Shown here: in pieces, positions 1 through 12,133 of the stretch
How the letters are laid out: each line of letters opens with the position of its first letter
Position numbering within the stretch: position 1 is the stretch's first letter
Assembly: GCA_036250195.1 (NCBI GenBank)
Contig: JAVHZZ010000003.1
Location: 41,761,835 to 41,825,834, forward strand
DNA length: 64,000 bases
Source: Mixophyes australis
Taxonomy: Eukaryota; Chordata; Amphibia; Anura; Limnodynastidae
Reading direction: 5' to 3'
Program-made: the position numbers and the translations under genes
The notes under the pieces: model-generated
The model's database searches: none
The model's input: the letters and a program-made list of their open reading frames with translations, nothing else
What the model was told of the DNA's origin: nothing

Positions 1-60
1 TGACGTCTGTGCTGATGGGTTTCACTGAGTGTGTCTTCAGTATCTCAGCAGTGCCTCCAC

Positions 61-1445
61 TGTAACACCCCCTTGTGTATTAAGCGTTGTGAGGGTATAT
101 ATATATATTGAACCACGCAGATGCTTCTCACCTTGGTACTTGGTTTTCAGTGCCTCCACCCGAATCTCTGCTTTCTCTTCTGGGGGGTGTTCCAAAGATA
201 CACCAGGGGAAGATTCGGGAAACCCCCTGCCCAGTATTAACACTCTGTGACAAAATGTGTGCTGCAAAAGCCAGCCAGGCACATTTATTTAAATGGAAAT
301 CCTAAATGCAGCTTTGTAATTTTATAGAAGAATATACTTTGGTATAATTTGAAATAATAGTGCAAACAATACAATACAGTAATAAAACAGTGTGGATGAA
401 AGTGGCGCACCACTTCTTACTATGCACACCAAGTTAACACAAAAACTTGCAATAAATCAATAACAGCATACAATATAATATAATATATAACAATATAACC
501 ATTAACTGTCACAGCTTTATACACATGAAAAAATATATCAGATATCTTACTTGCTCCTGATACTGTGAATATCTTGCAGGGTGAATTTATATATTTTCCC
601 TTATAGCCCTACAATGTACTGCCAAACACACACAGCAGTATTCAAACACACCACACAAATAGAGCAGTGCACTGCAAGTTGGGGCCCTTCTGTATGTATG
701 CAGCATGGCATGGAAACATCATGTGTCCAGTTTGCAGATGTTGGAGGTCTTTAAATCACTTGCAGTGAGGTACAGCAGTCACAGTATGCAGACCCTCCTC
801 TAGCAACAACTGTAAAATCCTTTCTAATTTGTATCCTGGGACTTGTAGTTCCACAAGTGCTGATTAGACACACACTTGGTGCATATTTACCTGCCCACCC
901 ATCTATCCCTAACTCTTCAGCCCTTGTGGCCAGATATAGTCCAAACCCCACTTGAACAACAACAGATAGATAAAAATAACCAGTAACTTATCTGCACCAG
1001 TGTGTCACAGGTCTGAACTTAATTATCTCCAAAATGGCTGACTTGTAAAATGTCCTTCTTCAGAGATGCATGCAAACCTCCTCCTACAGCTTCAAACTGT
1101 GGCTTCCAGCAGGTTCTGTTCAGAACTGCACCCAGCTTTGATATCTCTGCAGACTGCTCTCTCTGCTCAGATCACTCATCCAGTGCCCTTCTCCCTAGGG
1201 TCACCTATCTGAACTGGTCACACAGCTCAGTCTCTCCCAGGATGCTCCTCTCTCCCTCTCTCTCTCCGCCCTCAGGTTTCTCAGTCTTCTTAGGCTCCGC
1301 CCCCTCTTCATAACAGTTTTCTGGGAGATGTAGTTCCTTCTCCTTGACTGGTAAATAGCTATATGCATCTCTTTTCTTACTGATGCAAGTGTGATTATTA
1401 GCCCCTGGGTGCTCAAGTCCAACTGCAGCATCCCCAGGGGTTACA
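61..1445 (-). mobile_element. Possible solo LTR or LTR-like element (weak)
   Basis: The segment begins with TGTAACACCCCC and ends with GGGGTTACA, so read on the minus strand it starts with TGTAACCCC and ends GGGTGTTACA, the TG...CA layout of a long terminal repeat. I see no matching target-site duplication (TCCAC on the left, TATAC on the right), no internal retroviral genes and no primer binding site. No gene is recognisable inside. It may equally be unrelated unique sequence with chance ends. Confidence 0.2.
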
Positions 1446-1483
1446 TATACATAAACAATTTGGGGCAAAAAGCTAACACATTA

Positions 1484-1804
1484 GGGGCCTGAGTCATTAA
1501 GGAGAGCAATGCATAAAAAAGGAGTAACTTTGTACTTAGACAAAACCATGTTGCATTGGAGGGGGAGGTAAAGTTAAAATGTGGAGACAGATTTATAGTT
1601 GGGGTAGAGCCTGTCCTAGATCAATTTTAAATTTCAGTGTAAAAAATAAAGCTATCAAGTATTTGTGTGCTAGATAAAAAACAGCTAGTATTTAACTTAT
1701 GGACAAAATAATAATCTAATTTGCACCTCTTGCATTATAACATGGTTTGTACCAGAGAACCTTTACTTCTTTTTTTGCCTTACTTTCCTTTATGACTCAG
1801 GTCC
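1484..1804. mobile_element. Short inverted-repeat transposon (MITE), family with GCCTGAGTCATTAAGG ends
   Basis: The left end reads GGGGCCTGAGTCATTAAGGA and the right end is its approximate reverse complement (TTTATGACTCAGGTCC). The interior, including CAAAACCATGTTGCATTGGA and a block that reads CCTAGATCAATTTTAAAT, is found again at 9479-9790 in inverted order and partly at 19290-19908. No coding capacity. This is a non-autonomous DNA element; the superfamily is not clear. Confidence 0.7.
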
Positions 1805-2385
1805 TAGAAGTGTTCTAATCCGCTGCGTTTGGGCTTTGGTTGCTCTGCAATTCTCATCTCCAGATTATTGTTTGGCCCATGTACAGAAGGCCACAAGGCC
1901 ATTATTGGAGGCATACAACTATAGTTCTACATGTTATTTTTTTACTTAATGTTGTGTTCTTAGTGGTGGAAGTGAATTCTGTTATATATATTGGGTGCTT
2001 TTGTTCTTTGCTGTTTTGCAGGCAATGCATAGTTGCCTACATTTGAGTCTGCCCTGAATCTAGTAACTATTTGCTGCTGCGTGAGCCAGCTCCGGATACA
2101 AGTGAACCATACTAATGTTCCAGACACACATAAAGGTTGAATTAGCACATGGATATCATCCGTGTGAGCAGTAACACCACGCAAAGGCTTCAACAATAGT
2201 TACTGACCATTCATACACCTGTCATGTCTCCTTTCACTGACAGTCATACACTACTCTCACTATTCTCCCACACATACAACCCCACACACCTCTGCACATC
2301 TCTCCTCACACCTCTCCCACCACTCCTCCGCATAATCTCCACCATGCACACCTCTGCACAAATTCACCCACGCACAACACCGCAC
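1805..2385. other. Unique-looking spacer, no gene seen
   Basis: No convincing exon, RNA gene or repeat boundary is visible. The last ~160 bp become C-rich and short of G, and lead into the minisatellite that follows. Confidence 0.5.
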
Positions 2386-4300
2386 AGTCTCCCCCATGCT
2401 CACCTCTGTACGGTCTCCCCCACGCTCACCTCTGTATTGTCCCCCTCACGCTCACCTCTGTACTGTCCCCCCCACGCACACCTATGTACAACTCCCCCAC
2501 GCTCACCTATGTACAGTCTCCCCCACGCTCACCTATGTACAGTCTCCCCCACGCTCATGTATGTACGGTCTCCCCCACGCTCACCTCTGTACGGCCTCCC
2601 CCACGCACACCTATGTACGGTCTCCCCCACGCTCACCTCTGTACAGTCTCCCCCATGCTCACCTCTGTACGGTCTCCCCCACGCTCACCTCTGTACAGTC
2701 TCCCCCACGCTCACCTCTGTACGGCCTCCCCCACGCACACCTATGTACAACTTCCCCACGCTCACCTCTGTACGGCCTCCCCCACGCACACCTATGTACA
2801 ACTCCCCCACGCTCACCTATGTACGGTATCCCCCATGCTCACCTATGTACAGTCTCCCCCACGCTCACCCATGTACAGTCTCCCCCACGCTCACCTCTGT
2901 ACAGTCTCCCCCACGCTCACCTATGTACAGTCTCCCCCACGCTCACCTCTGTACAGTCTCCCCCACGCTCACCTCTCTATGGTCTCCCCCACACTCACCT
3001 TTGTACGGTATCCCCCACGCTCACCTCTGTACGGTCTCCCCCACGCTCACCTCTGTACAGTCTCCCCCACACTCACCTCTGTACAGTCTCCCCCATGCTC
3101 ACCTCTGTACAGTCTCCCCCACGCTCACCTCTGTACAGTCTCCCCCATGCTCACCTCTCTATGGTCTCCCCCACGCTCACCTTTGTACGGTATCCCCCAC
3201 GCTCACCTCTGTACGGTCTCCCCCACGCTCACCTCTGTACGGTCTCCCCCACGCTCACCTCTGTACAGTCTCCCCCACACTCACCTCTGTACAGTCTCCC
3301 CCATGCTCACCTCTGTACAGTCTCCCCCATGCTCACCTCTCTATGGTCTCCCCCACGCTCACCTCTCTATGGTCTCCCCCACGCTCACCTTTGTACGGTA
3401 TCCCCCACGCTCACCTCTGTACGGTCTCCCCCACACTCACCTCTGTACGGTCTCCCCCACGCTCACCTCTGTACAGTCTCCCCCACACTCACCTCTGTAC
3501 AGTCTCCCCCATGCTCACCTCTGTACAGTCTCCCCCACGCTCACCTCTGTACAGTCTCCCCCATGCTCACCTCTCTATGGTCTCCCCCACGCTCACCTTT
3601 GTACGGTCTCCCCCACGCTTACCTCTGTACGGTTTTCCCCATGCTCACCTCTGTACAGTCTCCCCCACGCTCCCCTCTGTACGGTCTCCCCCACGCTCAC
3701 CTATGAACAGTCTCCCCCACACTCACCTCTGTACAGTCTCCCCCACGCTTACCTATGAACAGTCTCCCCCACACTCACCTCTGTACAGTCTTCCCCACGC
3801 TCACCTCTCTATGGTCTCCCCCACGCTCACCTTTGTATGGTCTCCCCCACGCTTACCTCTGTACGGTCTCCCCCACGCTCACCTCTGTACAGTCTCCCCC
3901 ACGCTCACCTCTGTACAGTCTCCCCCACGCTCACCTCTGTACAGTCTCCCCCATGCTCACCTCTCTATGGTCTCCCCCATGCTCACCTCTGTACAGTCTC
4001 CCCCACGCTCACCTTTGTATGGTCTCCCCCACGCTTACCTCTGTACGGTCTCCCCCACGCTCACCTATGTACGGTCTCACCCACGCTCACCTCTGTACAG
4101 TCTCCCCCACGCTCACCTCTGTACAGTCTCTCACACACTCACCTCTGTACAGTCTCCCCCACGCTCACCTCTGTACAGTCTCCCCCACGCTCATCTATGT
4201 ACGGTCTCCCCCATGCTCACCTATGTACGGTATCCCCCACGCTCACCTCTGTACAGTCTCCCCCACGCTCACCTCTGTACGGTCTTCCCCACGCTCACCT
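2386..4300. repeat. Minisatellite, 26-bp unit, about 73 copies, with higher-order structure
   Basis: Tandem units of exactly 26 bp built on CTCCCCCACGCTCACCTCTG followed by TACRGT. Variants are acggt/acagt, acgctc/atgctc/acactc, tctgt/tatgt/tctct. A marker variant (CTCTCTATGG) recurs at 2971, 3153, 3335, 3361, 3569, 3803 and 3959, that is at spacings of 182, 182, 26, 208, 234 and 156 bp, all multiples of 26. Because the unit is not a multiple of three and contains no stop, all three forward frames stay open over hundreds of codons; these reading frames are by-products of the repeat. From about 4300 to 4495 the array decays into looser C-rich units. Confidence 0.97.
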
Positions 4301-4495
4301 CCTCACGGCACCACCTCCGTACGGCCCGCCCCCATGCATCACCTCCGCACGGTCTCACCCCGCGCACCACCTATGCACTGTGTCCTCCCGCACACCACCT
4401 ACACGCGGTCTCTCCTCGCACACCGCCTACGCACAATCTCCTCCCACGCAGCACCTACACACTGTCCTACCCCGCGCACCACCTACGCGAGGTCC
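4301..4495. repeat. Degenerate tail of the minisatellite
   Basis: The sequence keeps the CACC-TACGCA character of the array (for example CGCACCACCTACGC) but the 26-bp phase is lost and units vary in length. This is probably the old edge of the array. Confidence 0.7.
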
Positions 4496-4641
4496 CAAAT
4501 GATGTTTGGTGGCCAAAAATGTTTCATATATAGGCAAGTTATTAGTATGATGTAACAATGAACCTCCTTATGTCAGTCATCTGTGATGAAATGGGTGTGG
4601 CTAGTGGGTGTGAAAAACCTCTTGGGTAGTAGCTGTGATAT

Positions 4642-4733
4642 CTGTGTGGCTGTTTGATGTGGGTGTGGCTGTTTGATGTGGGTGTGGCTGTTTGATATGG
4701 GTGTGACTGTTTGATATGGGTGTGGCTGTTTGC
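4642..4733. repeat. 20-bp tandem repeat, about 4.5 copies
   Basis: Repeated GTGTGGCTGTTTGATGTGGG units, with ATGTG/ATATG variants in the later copies. Confidence 0.9.
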
Positions 4734-5286
4734 CAGCCATCCCTAATTTCCTGGGACAGTCTCAAATTTTAAAGTTTCTTGTCCCATCAAAATGTCCCTA
4801 TTTTTCAATATTGATCAAGTGTATATTATAATTCCAATTATTTTACATATTGAATCCTCTTCATGCTATCTTTTTTCTCTTGGCCGTGTAAGTGCATTTT
4901 AATTACAATACTCTTCAGTAGATATAAAAAGATTTACATTATAATCATGCTCAGTATTCATATTATTATGGGGTTCATATATTAAGGTGATCTGATTTTT
5001 ATTTTTATTTTTTAAATTAAAAGCGTATGTGACCAGAGGGGGCGTGGTCAGTTTTTGGAGGGGGTGTAAATTATGAATATGGATTACAGAAGCTATTTTT
5101 TGTAAATGAACAGTAGTACAACATGTGTCATAGCTGCAACTACAAATATACACAGCATGACTAATCAGAACATTTGCCGTCTCCTGCCAAATACACTGCT
5201 CCCTGCAGACATCTCCTTCCCAATCTCCAGCCATTGATCCTTTTAAGTGGGTAAGGGAGCATGGAGGGGACGTGACAAAACGCAGT
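4734..5286. other. AT-rich spacer, no gene seen
   Basis: AT-rich sequence without splice-flanked coding stretches. A short GGGGGCGTGGTCAG block near 5038 recalls the GC-rich core of MITEs elsewhere in the window, but no element ends are found. Confidence 0.5.
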
Positions 5287-5640
5287 TCACGCACCTAGAA
5301 TACTGTGTACAATTCTGGAGGCCATATAATCAAAAAGACAAAAAAAATATAAACTATTCAGTGAAGGGCTTGTAAAATGGTACATGCGTTATATAACAAA
5401 AATGAGCAGACTACATGCTAAATATTGTACTGCTTAGAGGACAGAAGGGAGTGATAGAAACGTAAAGATATTAATAGCTCAGGATTACTGTATTCTTTAC
5501 AATAAGATAATTTCTAGAATAAGGAGACATTTTTGGAGGGAAAAGACTGAAAGGTAATATAAGGTAGTACTGTTTTTTACCAAAAGAGTGATGGATTCAT
5601 GTAATAATCTTCAATCATTTGTGGTAAGGAGTCAGACCCC
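5287..5640 (+). pseudogene. Decayed LINE reverse-transcriptase 3' end (CR1/L2-like)
   Basis: The start translates as LEYCVQFWRPYNQKD, which resembles the LEYCVQFW-P-Y-KDI motif near the C-terminus of CR1/L2-type LINE ORF2 proteins. Downstream similarity is weak and interrupted by stops. It is followed by a sequence resembling a LINE 3' untranslated tail, so the whole probably represents an old 5'-truncated insertion. Confidence 0.45.
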
Positions 5641-5904
5641 ACTCCCCCAGTCGGTACCACCCTGTTTGTGTCTCCCCCTTCCCTTTAGGATGTAAGCTCT
5701 CAGGAGCAGGGCCCTCTTTCCTTGTGTGCTCCTTTTACTATTACATCACCCCATGTACCTCTTGGCCTGCTTCCCTAGCCCTGTTTTCTTAAGTTTAGGC
5801 CTACTTCCCGCTGATTACTACCATCACTCTCACTCACTGTCCCTCATATAATTTGATCCACATTACTGTGTTACCTGTATTTTTATTCATTCATTCAGTA
5901 TGTC

Positions 5905-6159
5905 CATACTTACCAACTTTTTTTCAGTTGGTGTCCGGGAGCCTTTCTGGGGCAGGTGGGCGTGCGGGGGGCGGGGCTCCGAAATCGTGTCATTTTGGCT
6001 CCGTCCCGTGACGTAATGACGCAAAGCGCAGCATTTTACAGTGGGGCGGGGCCAAAATGATGCGATTCTCCGGGAATTGCAGCATTTTGGCCCTAATTCT
6101 GGGAGACCCACCCGAAATGCAGGAGTCTCCCGGACATTCCGGGAGAGTTGGCAAGTATG
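5905..6159. mobile_element. hAT-like MITE, CATACTTACCAAC family, copy 1
   Basis: The ends are CATACTTACCAACT and GTTGGCAAGTATG. Flanking octamers are AGTATGTC and AGTATCTC, a 7-of-8 match. The interior is GC-rich with GGGGCGGGGC, GACGTAATGACGCAAA and CTCCCGGACATTCCGGGAGA blocks shared with the copy at 20033-20315. No coding capacity; an 8-bp duplication suggests the hAT superfamily. Confidence 0.85.
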
Positions 6160-6268
6160 AGTATCTCTGATCTTTGTATTTTGTTCTTCATGTATCATGT
6201 TATGTGTTATGGATCACAGCTTTCTGTATTTGTCATGTATGGCGCTGTGGACCCTTTGTAAATGAAAG

Positions 6269-6269
<1 letters not shown>

Positions 6270-6304
<35 letters not shown>
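6270..6304. repeat. (AAT)n microsatellite
   Basis: About eleven uninterrupted AAT units at the end of the LINE-like tail. Confidence 0.95.
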
Positions 6305-7050
6305 GAGGTGATTCTGTGAAAGCTAATCTAAGTCTTAGGGGCTGATTCAGTTGTTCACAATGTTTCTTGTGTGGCAGTTGTGCTAACCAATGAGCCAACG
6401 TGCTGCACTAGGATGATATGATGATATACAAGCTTTGATGAAAAGCAGAGAGTGAAGCATTTCCTTTAGAACTTGATTTGTTTTTTTATTTTGCAGATTG
6501 TAGCTATTGATGACTATTTTATTTCCTTTTATGTAGACTTTTATGTTACAGTCGTTTGCTATGAAAATATTATTAACACCTTTAAGTAACCATTTTTTTT
6601 CCTTAACCGCAATGTACTAGATGAACTCACTAGAAAATTACAATCGTATGAAGGAAGAAGAAACTGAGAAACCCCCCAACAGACATTCTGTTTGCCGTGC
6701 AATAATCCTAAGCTTTGTGTATTGCTGTACTGCATACTGCTGTACGACTCTCACTTAATGTTGCTGGTACAAATACTGGAAAACACATGGATACAATGTA
6801 ACAGTAATTATAGTTTATTTTATTTATGCCCCTTACGGTTGATTTACATTTGAAACAGTATTATTGAAATAAACATTTCCAAGTTTAATTTCATTGGGTA
6901 TTAAAGGAAAAGTAAGGTGGGCCGTCTTCTGCACACAATGAAGGCAGCTATTTTATGTACTGAACCAATAGTCAGCCATCAATTCACTAAGCCGTTTATG
7001 GCCAAATGGTAACAACGGCCTCTGTTTGTGACTCGGCAGTGTCACTAGCT
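6305..7050. other. Spacer, no gene seen
   Basis: AT-rich. I looked for a matrilin-type 3' end here because MATN3 lies upstream of WDR35 in mammals (from memory), and saw none. Confidence 0.45.
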
Positions 7051-7295
7051 CATACTTGTCAACTCTCCCGGAATTCCCAGGAGGCTCCCGAATTTCAGGC
7101 AGTCCTCATGGACTCCCGGAAGAGTAGGCAAAGCTCCCGCATTTGCCGAAATTCTCGGCTTTGAATGGAGGGGGCTGGGCTTAATCACATCATTAAGCTC
7201 CGCCCCTCCATTCTATGCCGTGAATTTCAGCTTTTTATAGTGGGGGCGGGGCTATGGTGATGCAACACATGACATCATAAAAGTTGGCATGTATG
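7051..7295. mobile_element. hAT-like MITE, CATACTTGTCAAC variant, copy 2
   Basis: The ends are CATACTTGTCAACT and GTTGGCATGTATG. The element is flanked on both sides by the identical octamer CACTAGCT (7043-7050 and 7296-7303), a perfect 8-bp target duplication. It contains two GGGCTTAATCACATCATTAAG-like inverted blocks and a GGGGCGGGGC core. Confidence 0.9.
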
Positions 7296-7442
7296 CACTA
7301 GCTCCTAGTGAATTCCTAGGCTGCATTCTCACAAATATTCTTTTCAGGTTCAATAATACATTTAATATGCCATTTTTTAATCTCTGACCTAATGAAGTAT
7401 GCTTGGTTATAGCATCATATATGGATTTGTTTGGTTGACCGC

Positions 7443-8225
7443 GGACCTCATTTACGAAGCACATTGGGTGCGCACCGCAAAAACCGGGTTGGCTGTGCTC
7501 CGGTGCACCTAGAGGGTCTGTCCAGAGCATAGCAAGCAGTATGCCTACTTTCTGCTCTTGGAAGAAGTAGAAGAAGGCCTACATTTGGGGGTAGCTGGAA
7601 GAATATGAAGAGGTGCACTGCGGAAGATATCACATAACAGTAACACATCAACAACAACTACCACGTCAACAAGACAGCATTTCATTAAATTAAGCATTCT
7701 AGGTTCTCACTTAAAATACTTTTTGGTTTAGCCTTATTAATGACTTAAACTAACCACGAGAGAGATAGAATGTCAGGATTGTCTTTATTACACTTTTCTG
7801 TTTTTGAAGGTTTTTTTATTACATTGGTTCTAAAAATGCACATATCAAAACTATGGACTATACCTGATCGCCACCTGATCAAAACTAGTGCAACATTCAA
7901 GTGCTTTTGTAGAGTGGAAATAGCTGTGCATCACTCCGCAGCGAGAGGAACTCTCCTAGACGTGCTCCATCTCCCCCCATTTATCTACTTACAGTAATGT
8001 TGTTCCGCAAAGTGAAATGTAGTTTTGCATTGCTTCGCAAGGCACAGCTGCGGCTACTCTTGCAAGAAAGACACTCGCTATGCCCAACTACTCCCATAGG
8101 CTGTCACCATTTTCTGTTCCACAAAAACATCTGCCCTGCTGGATATCTAGGCACCCTTGCGTATAGGTGCACAGCATCACAATGAGGATTGTGCATTGCA
8201 CCACCATGCTTCGTAAATGAGATCC
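7443..8225. mobile_element. 783-bp DNA element with 19-bp terminal inverted repeats
   Basis: Left end GGACCTCATTTACGAAGCA; right end TGCTTCGTAAATGAGATCC, an 18 of 19 inverted match. No duplication is obvious at the edges and no transposase frame is visible inside, so it is probably a non-autonomous DNA transposon. Confidence 0.7.
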
Positions 8226-9478
8226 TATGTGTTTAAAAAGAAGAATAAAATTTTTTACTGTACTTATTGCCTACATGCATGGGAAGTATGAGCACAGCTA
8301 CGTTGTGGCTGAACCAATAATTGGGAGTATGCAGTAGAAGCTAGTGACATCACGGAGACACACGTGGCATTGGTGATCACTGGTTCCTTGTGATTTGATA
8401 GGCTGAATATTGGTTCAGCAGGTTAAAGTAGCTCTACAAACCTATTTCTACTAATCTTTACACTCATAGTTCAGCAGCAGTCAGAATTCTAGGGAAATAA
8501 TGGCTGCCAGGTAAAGGTTTCCAGTGACTAACATGAGGCTGGTTGGGTACTAGCAGACATGAGCTCTAAACCTAAGTTCATCTCCCCAACAAGGTTCTCT
8601 GTACGGCTTTCTCTCCACTCATTCTACCGTACTGTCAAACATCCTCTCAATATCAGTAACCCTGTATCAGCCTTTGTGTTTTATGATGTAACAACAACAA
8701 TACATTACATAATATATGATTTTTAAGTAGAAAGTAGTTTTATAGTTAAAAAAAATGCAATATAATTTTATATTAAGTACTTTCAATATGATAAAAATGT
8801 ATTCCTAATCTTTATTTGTACAGAGGAAACATGTCTATGAACCCTCTACTATTAGCTAAACGTATCTTTGTTATAATCCATTTCACTTAACATTGTTAGA
8901 CATTTTGCTAAGGAAGGTCAGTTATTCACAAGTCATCTGTCAAATGGCAGCAACAGTGTGTTTCTGTGACTTTAACAGGCAATTTCACACATAAGTCATT
9001 TTTTTTAAAGTATCAGGGATTATTATAAGTTAAAGTACCTAACGTAATGGTTTTAGTTAGGCCTGTTGAATTATAAATTAAAATAAACGGCATTTCTGGG
9101 TTGTGAGAGAGTTGTAGATGTCAGTTCTTTTCTGAATCTCACAATACAATAGTCATGGAAAATTAATTGATTTAGTGGGAAAGAACTGGTTGAGGTGGAT
9201 GTTTTGAATATTCATTGCCCCAGAAAACACCAATAACACAGACACATGTAGGATTTTCAGGTTCTTAAAACCACTTAGAAAATCCATCCATACTGAAGTA
9301 TAGGTATATTATACACATGGATGTGTTTCAAGCACTAGTTTGGAGTATATTTATTGTGAAGTGGGTGAAACAACACAGTGATGTTCATAAAGTCCTAATA
9401 ATTATATTTTGCAAAAATCTTTCTATAATTCAAAACCAACCTATGATTGCTAAACTGTTCCGTATATTGCACACAAAC
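8226..9478. other. AT-rich spacer, no gene seen
   Basis: No open frame with splice signals, no tRNA-like fold and no tandem repeat noticed. Confidence 0.5.
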
Positions 9479-9790
9479 AGCCTGAGTCATTAAGGAAAGC
9501 AAAACAAAGCAAAGGAGTAAATGTTCTCTGGGACAAACCATGTTACAATGCAAAGGGTGCAAATTAGTTTATTACTTTGCACATAAGTTAAATACTGGCT
9601 ATTTTTTCATCTAGCACACAAATAGCTTTATTTTTAAACGGAAATTTAAAGTTGATCTAGGACATGTCCTACCCCAACTATCAATCTGTCCCCACAATTT
9701 AAGCTTATCTCCCCCTCCAATGCAACATGGTTTTGCCCAGGTGCAAAGTTACTCCTTTTTATGCTTTGCTCTCCTTAATGACTCAGGTCC
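9479..9790. mobile_element. MITE, GCCTGAGTCATTAAGG family, second copy
   Basis: Left end GCCTGAGTCATTAAGGAAAG and right end CTCCTTAATGACTCAGGTCC form inverted repeats. The interior matches 1484-1804 in the opposite orientation (for example CATGTCCTACCCCAACTAT against its complement there). Confidence 0.8.
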
Positions 9791-11173
9791 TGAGAGAATA
9801 CACTCATTAACACAATTAAAGTGTGTCCTATGACACCGTCTATAGAAATAAAAGACACAGGTATCATTTTACATGTAAACTCAAAAACCGTAATATCAGC
9901 ATTGTCTAATTAGCAACCCAAACGTCTCCTGGTTATCTAGCCCAATAATATGTCATCATGCTTTATTTGTGCACCAGAACTTACTTGAATAACTCATCAA
10001 CCGATTATTATTTAATATATTATATTAAACAGAATATATGTCTCAAGAATGTAATTGTCTGTAGAGGCGGTGCCGTGTATGGCAGCACAGATGGAGCGGG
10101 CTAAAATGAACTTAAAAGTTCTCCGTTTCAATCCTGGAACCAGCCTGGTAGGAACGGTCTCTATGCCTCTCACCCTTAGAGCTCATAGATTATAGAGGGC
10201 AAACTGTACAAATATTTGTGTTGTTTCAGTGTTTGAAATGGAACACTGTGGTTTCCTTCAGCCTTGATGTATACACAACATTCTATGTAGCATAATAGTA
10301 TAGTCGAAATGGAATGCTCTATCTTTTACATCTTAATTCATTTGTGACTTCTAAACACTGCAAGAAAATTCACTGTACGACAACTATTGAAATGTAGACA
10401 GAAGCAAAAAAGAAAATATTCAAATAAACATATCTTTTTGGTTATATTTTCTCTTCATTTGAGAGTTTTTGTTTGATTTACATGTATAATTTAATATTTT
10501 ACCTTGTAGGCGGCTTTCTCAACAGACATTTTAGCATGCAGTATCATATCACATCTACACTATTTTATTGTTTTGCTTGATAAAATATTTAGCACTACAG
10601 ATGTGAGAATAGTTGGTAGTATACTGTAGTTCATCAGTACACTGGAGTAAATTAACTTCACAAGTTCAAAAATAGAGAAAAAAAGTAGATTCAGTCTGAA
10701 TCGGTATCAATGTGATACTGTTTCATTGATAAGTTCTCTTGTGAGTCCTAGTTAGGAGGGCAATTGCAATTTATGTTTTACATTTTAGGGCTGGCACTGA
10801 GAGATTGATGATGTTTTCTTCAGTGCCACAGTAAGTTCAGCAAATCACAGTCACTGTATATAGCACATATATGAGAGAATGTTGGATTAACGGACTGCTG
10901 ACCTATATGAACAGTCATATAACAGACTTCACTTTCTTTTTTAATTAGACATCCAGTCAATAAAAACTTTTTTCTGTCATCTCATATTAAGCCTTCAATC
11001 ATTTTGTTGAATACATTGATTTAACCTACCTCTGACGTTAACACGCATGTAAGTTTATGCTGCTGTCAATGAGCGATGGAGATAGGACATGTGCATGATA
11101 GAATCCCCATTGCCTCATGGGAAGTAGCAGGAAGACTGCTAAGACTACTAAGCAATGACTTCATGCAATAAAC
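9791..11173. other. AT-rich spacer, no gene seen
   Basis: No exon or repeat family recognised. A less AT-rich patch at 10055-10200 (GCGGTGCCGTGTATGGCAGC onwards) could be an old element or an untranslated exon, but nothing in it identifies a gene. Confidence 0.4.
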
Positions 11174-11457
11174 CATACTTGCCAACTTTTAAAACCTATG
11201 CTCTGGAACATCCTCAGACAACAGGTCATGTGACAGCTGTAAGGGGGGGCTAGGTGACGCCATCGCTTCACCATAGCCATGCCCCCTACTTGTAAAAAAA
11301 ACAAGATAGCGGAATTAACTAGAGGGGGGTGGGGCTTAATGACATGGCTGTGTCATTAAGCCCCACCTCTACAAGTGTCCGGGAGGTTGCCTACTCTTCT
11401 GGGAGTCCGGGAGGACTCCCTGAAATTCGTGAGCTTCCCGTAAATTAGGCTAGTATG
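11174..11457. mobile_element. hAT-like MITE, CATACTTGCCAAC family, diverged copy
   Basis: Starts CATACTTGCCAACTTTT and ends GGCTAGTATG, with CTCCCGGA-type and GGGCTTAATGACA/TGTCATTAAGCCC blocks as in copy 2. The flanking octamers (CAATAAAC, CACACAAT) do not match convincingly. Confidence 0.7.
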
Positions 11458-12133
11458 CACACAATCTGCCTACTAGACATTAAGAGACATCTACAGCCTT
11501 TTTTCATTTTTTTAAAAATGTTTACAATATGCAAACCTGCAAATATACTAATCAGTAAGCTATGTGGAATATAATGTGAATGTTTGTGTTTGAAAATATT
11601 TTTTAAAAGAGGAAATAATCATCACCATGACTAATCTGGAGGAGAACACAGTTTCTGATCAATCATGGCTCTGTATTTCTTCCTATAATGAGTGGTGCTG
11701 AGGGACCTTTAACATTCACCTAAGTCATAACTTGACAGCCCTCCTTCATCTCTCCTCAGTAAGTCGTGTGCCTCTTTGACCTATCACTTACCCAATCTAG
11801 CTTTCAACAGCTGGTTTCTCATGTAAAGTTTGCAAATACATCTTACTATTAGTAAAAAGGTACAGCCATGGGCACCATGTTGGCCCCATGCTTCACCGAC
11901 TAGTCTAAAGGAATCTAGAAATTCTTCAATAACATTGGTGAACATGATTCATTTCACAAGTAAAATGAATAGTGACTCTAGTGCAGTTTTAAATTCTGAA
12001 TTTAAATATGTAATTAAAACTTTTCAATCAGGCATAGTGTGTTTGTAGCAGTTACTCCCCCCCACATATTTGAGTGTTCTTTATGGCCTGTCATACACAC
12101 ACAGACAGACAAACAGGGGCATACAAACAATAT
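11458..12133. other. Spacer, probably partly the upstream remains of the broken gene that follows
   Basis: No clear reading frame. A CA/GACA-rich patch lies near 12096. The transposon-derived protein at 12134-13042 may have begun further left in this stretch, too decayed to trace. Confidence 0.35.

Larger units (their letters stand above)
5641..6304 (+). mobile_element. LINE-like 3' tail ending in an AAT microsatellite, interrupted by a MITE
   Basis: The block GTAAGCTCTCAGGAGCAGGG and what follows is a shared tail type: a related version occurs at 52711-52870. The tail resumes after the MITE at 5905-6159 and ends with GGCGCTGTGGACCCTTTGTA, then (AAT)n. Such microsatellite ends are usual for CR1/L2 elements. 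Confidence 0.5.

Noticed and set aside
61..1445. Endogenous retrovirus
   Set aside because: Only LTR-like termini are seen; no gag, pol or env, no target duplication. Kept as a weak solo-LTR candidate only.
2386..4300. CRISPR array
   Set aside because: Units are contiguous with no unique spacers, and the DNA is vertebrate.
2224..4555. Long open frames of 769, 436, 424, 266 and 221 codons
   Set aside because: They are three overlapping frames of the same 26-bp repeat, which lacks stops and is not a multiple of three. No splice or start context.
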